Positions 5,405-5,676 of a stretch of DNA of 5,676 nt are shown here, piece after piece. The DNA is taken from NCBI GenBank assembly GCA_025965635.1, contig JAOPWO010000303.1, positions 1 to 5,676 on the forward strand, written 5' to 3'. This DNA comes from Modestobacter sp. GTDB taxonomy: Bacteria; Actinomycetota; Actinomycetes; Mycobacteriales; Geodermatophilaceae. Position 1 is the first letter of the stretch, and each line of letters opens with the position of its first letter. Under the pieces are notes generated by a model. It worked only from the letters and a program-made list of their open reading frames with translations, was not told the DNA's origin and searched no databases. Both the position numbers and the translations under genes were made by a program.

Positions 5405-5676
5405 ATGCTGCCAGACTCAGGTGCCGACGCGCCGGTGACCGATGAGCACGTCGTGGAGGAACTCCAGGAGTGCCAGCTGAGCACCGTCAGCGATGTGCTG
5501 CGAATGGAGGGGGTGCGCAGCCTCTTCCAGCCCATCATCGCGATCGACACCGGCCGCGTGGTCGCCTACGAGGCGCTGGCCCGCGGGCCGGAAGGGCCGC
5601 TGCACGCACCGGACGCGCTCTTCGCCGCCGCCCGGGAAGCCGGCCTGCTCGCCGAGCTGGACGCCGCCTGCCGCGC
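5405..5676 (+). CDS. EAL-domain protein, cyclic-di-GMP phosphodiesterase family (partial, 3' end missing)
   Basis: The first 90 codons of a plus-strand gene that runs off the right edge. A short acidic N-terminal region (residues 1-38, MLPDSGADAPVTDE...) leads directly into an EAL domain: SLFQPIIAIDTGRVVAYEAL (39-58), with the signature E56-A57-L58 followed by AR, then PDALFAAAREAGLLAELDAACR. EAL domains hydrolyse cyclic-di-GMP to pGpG when all metal and catalytic residues are present. Only the first metal ligand (E56) is inside the window, so activity cannot be judged. No GGDEF, PAS or membrane segment precedes the EAL domain, so it is a short-N-terminus type; a C-terminal domain could lie outside. 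The ATG at 5405 is chosen because it is the earliest in-frame start, with GGGG at 5394-5397 seven bases upstream; a GTG at 5435 is a less supported alternative. Its divergent GAF-GAF neighbour may regulate it. Confidence 0.88.
   Translation, partial: MLPDSGADAPVTDEHVVEELQECQLSTVSDVLRMEGVRSLFQPIIAIDTGRVVAYEALARGPEGPLHAPDALFAAAREAGLLAELDAACR

Overview
This window is very GC-rich chromosomal DNA. Its coding sequences show strong third-position G/C bias, Ala/Arg/Val/Asp-rich proteins and GTG starts. This points to a high-GC actinobacterium; the overall style fits Geodermatophilaceae (Blastococcus/Modestobacter-like), but that family assignment is only an impression. No mobile element, tRNA, rRNA or CRISPR array is visible.

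Layout, left to right. (1) 1-205, minus strand: the N-terminal part of a membrane protein cut by the window edge, probably an endonuclease/exonuclease/phosphatase-family (EEP) protein. (2) 206-373: a divergent intergenic region with a perfect 12-bp inverted repeat and a short 10-bp tandem repeat ending at the Shine-Dalgarno site. (3) 374-2050, plus: a CYTH-CHAD protein (triphosphate-tunnel phosphatase domain plus a polyphosphate-binding helical domain). (4) 2085-3392, plus: a membrane-anchored metallophosphoesterase with three N-terminal membrane segments followed by a Tat-like signal/anchor. It lies 34 bases downstream of CYTH-CHAD and is probably co-transcribed with it. (5) 3393-3478: an intergenic region carrying a weak hairpin, a phased palindromic operator and a likely leaderless promoter. 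(6) 3479-4219, plus: a GntR/HutC-family regulator with a UTRA effector domain. (7) 4226-5335, minus: a protein with two GAF domains joined by a coiled coil and no visible output domain, convergent with the regulator across 6 bases. (8) 5336-5404: a TA-free divergent intergenic region. (9) 5405 to the window end, plus: the start of an EAL-domain (cyclic-di-GMP phosphodiesterase family) protein.

How the parts may work together. CYTH-CHAD and the metallophosphoesterase form a likely two-gene phosphate-chemistry unit: one cytoplasmic and polyphosphate-linked, the other anchored with its catalytic domain predicted outside the membrane. The GntR regulator very probably represses itself through the operator just upstream. 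Its other targets are not in the window. The divergent GAF-GAF and EAL genes look like a small signalling locus, with a sensor next to a c-di-GMP enzyme.

The items most worth a second look are the GntR operator, the Sec-plus-Tat layout of the metallophosphoesterase, the perfect inverted repeat before CYTH-CHAD, and the output-less GAF-GAF/EAL pair.
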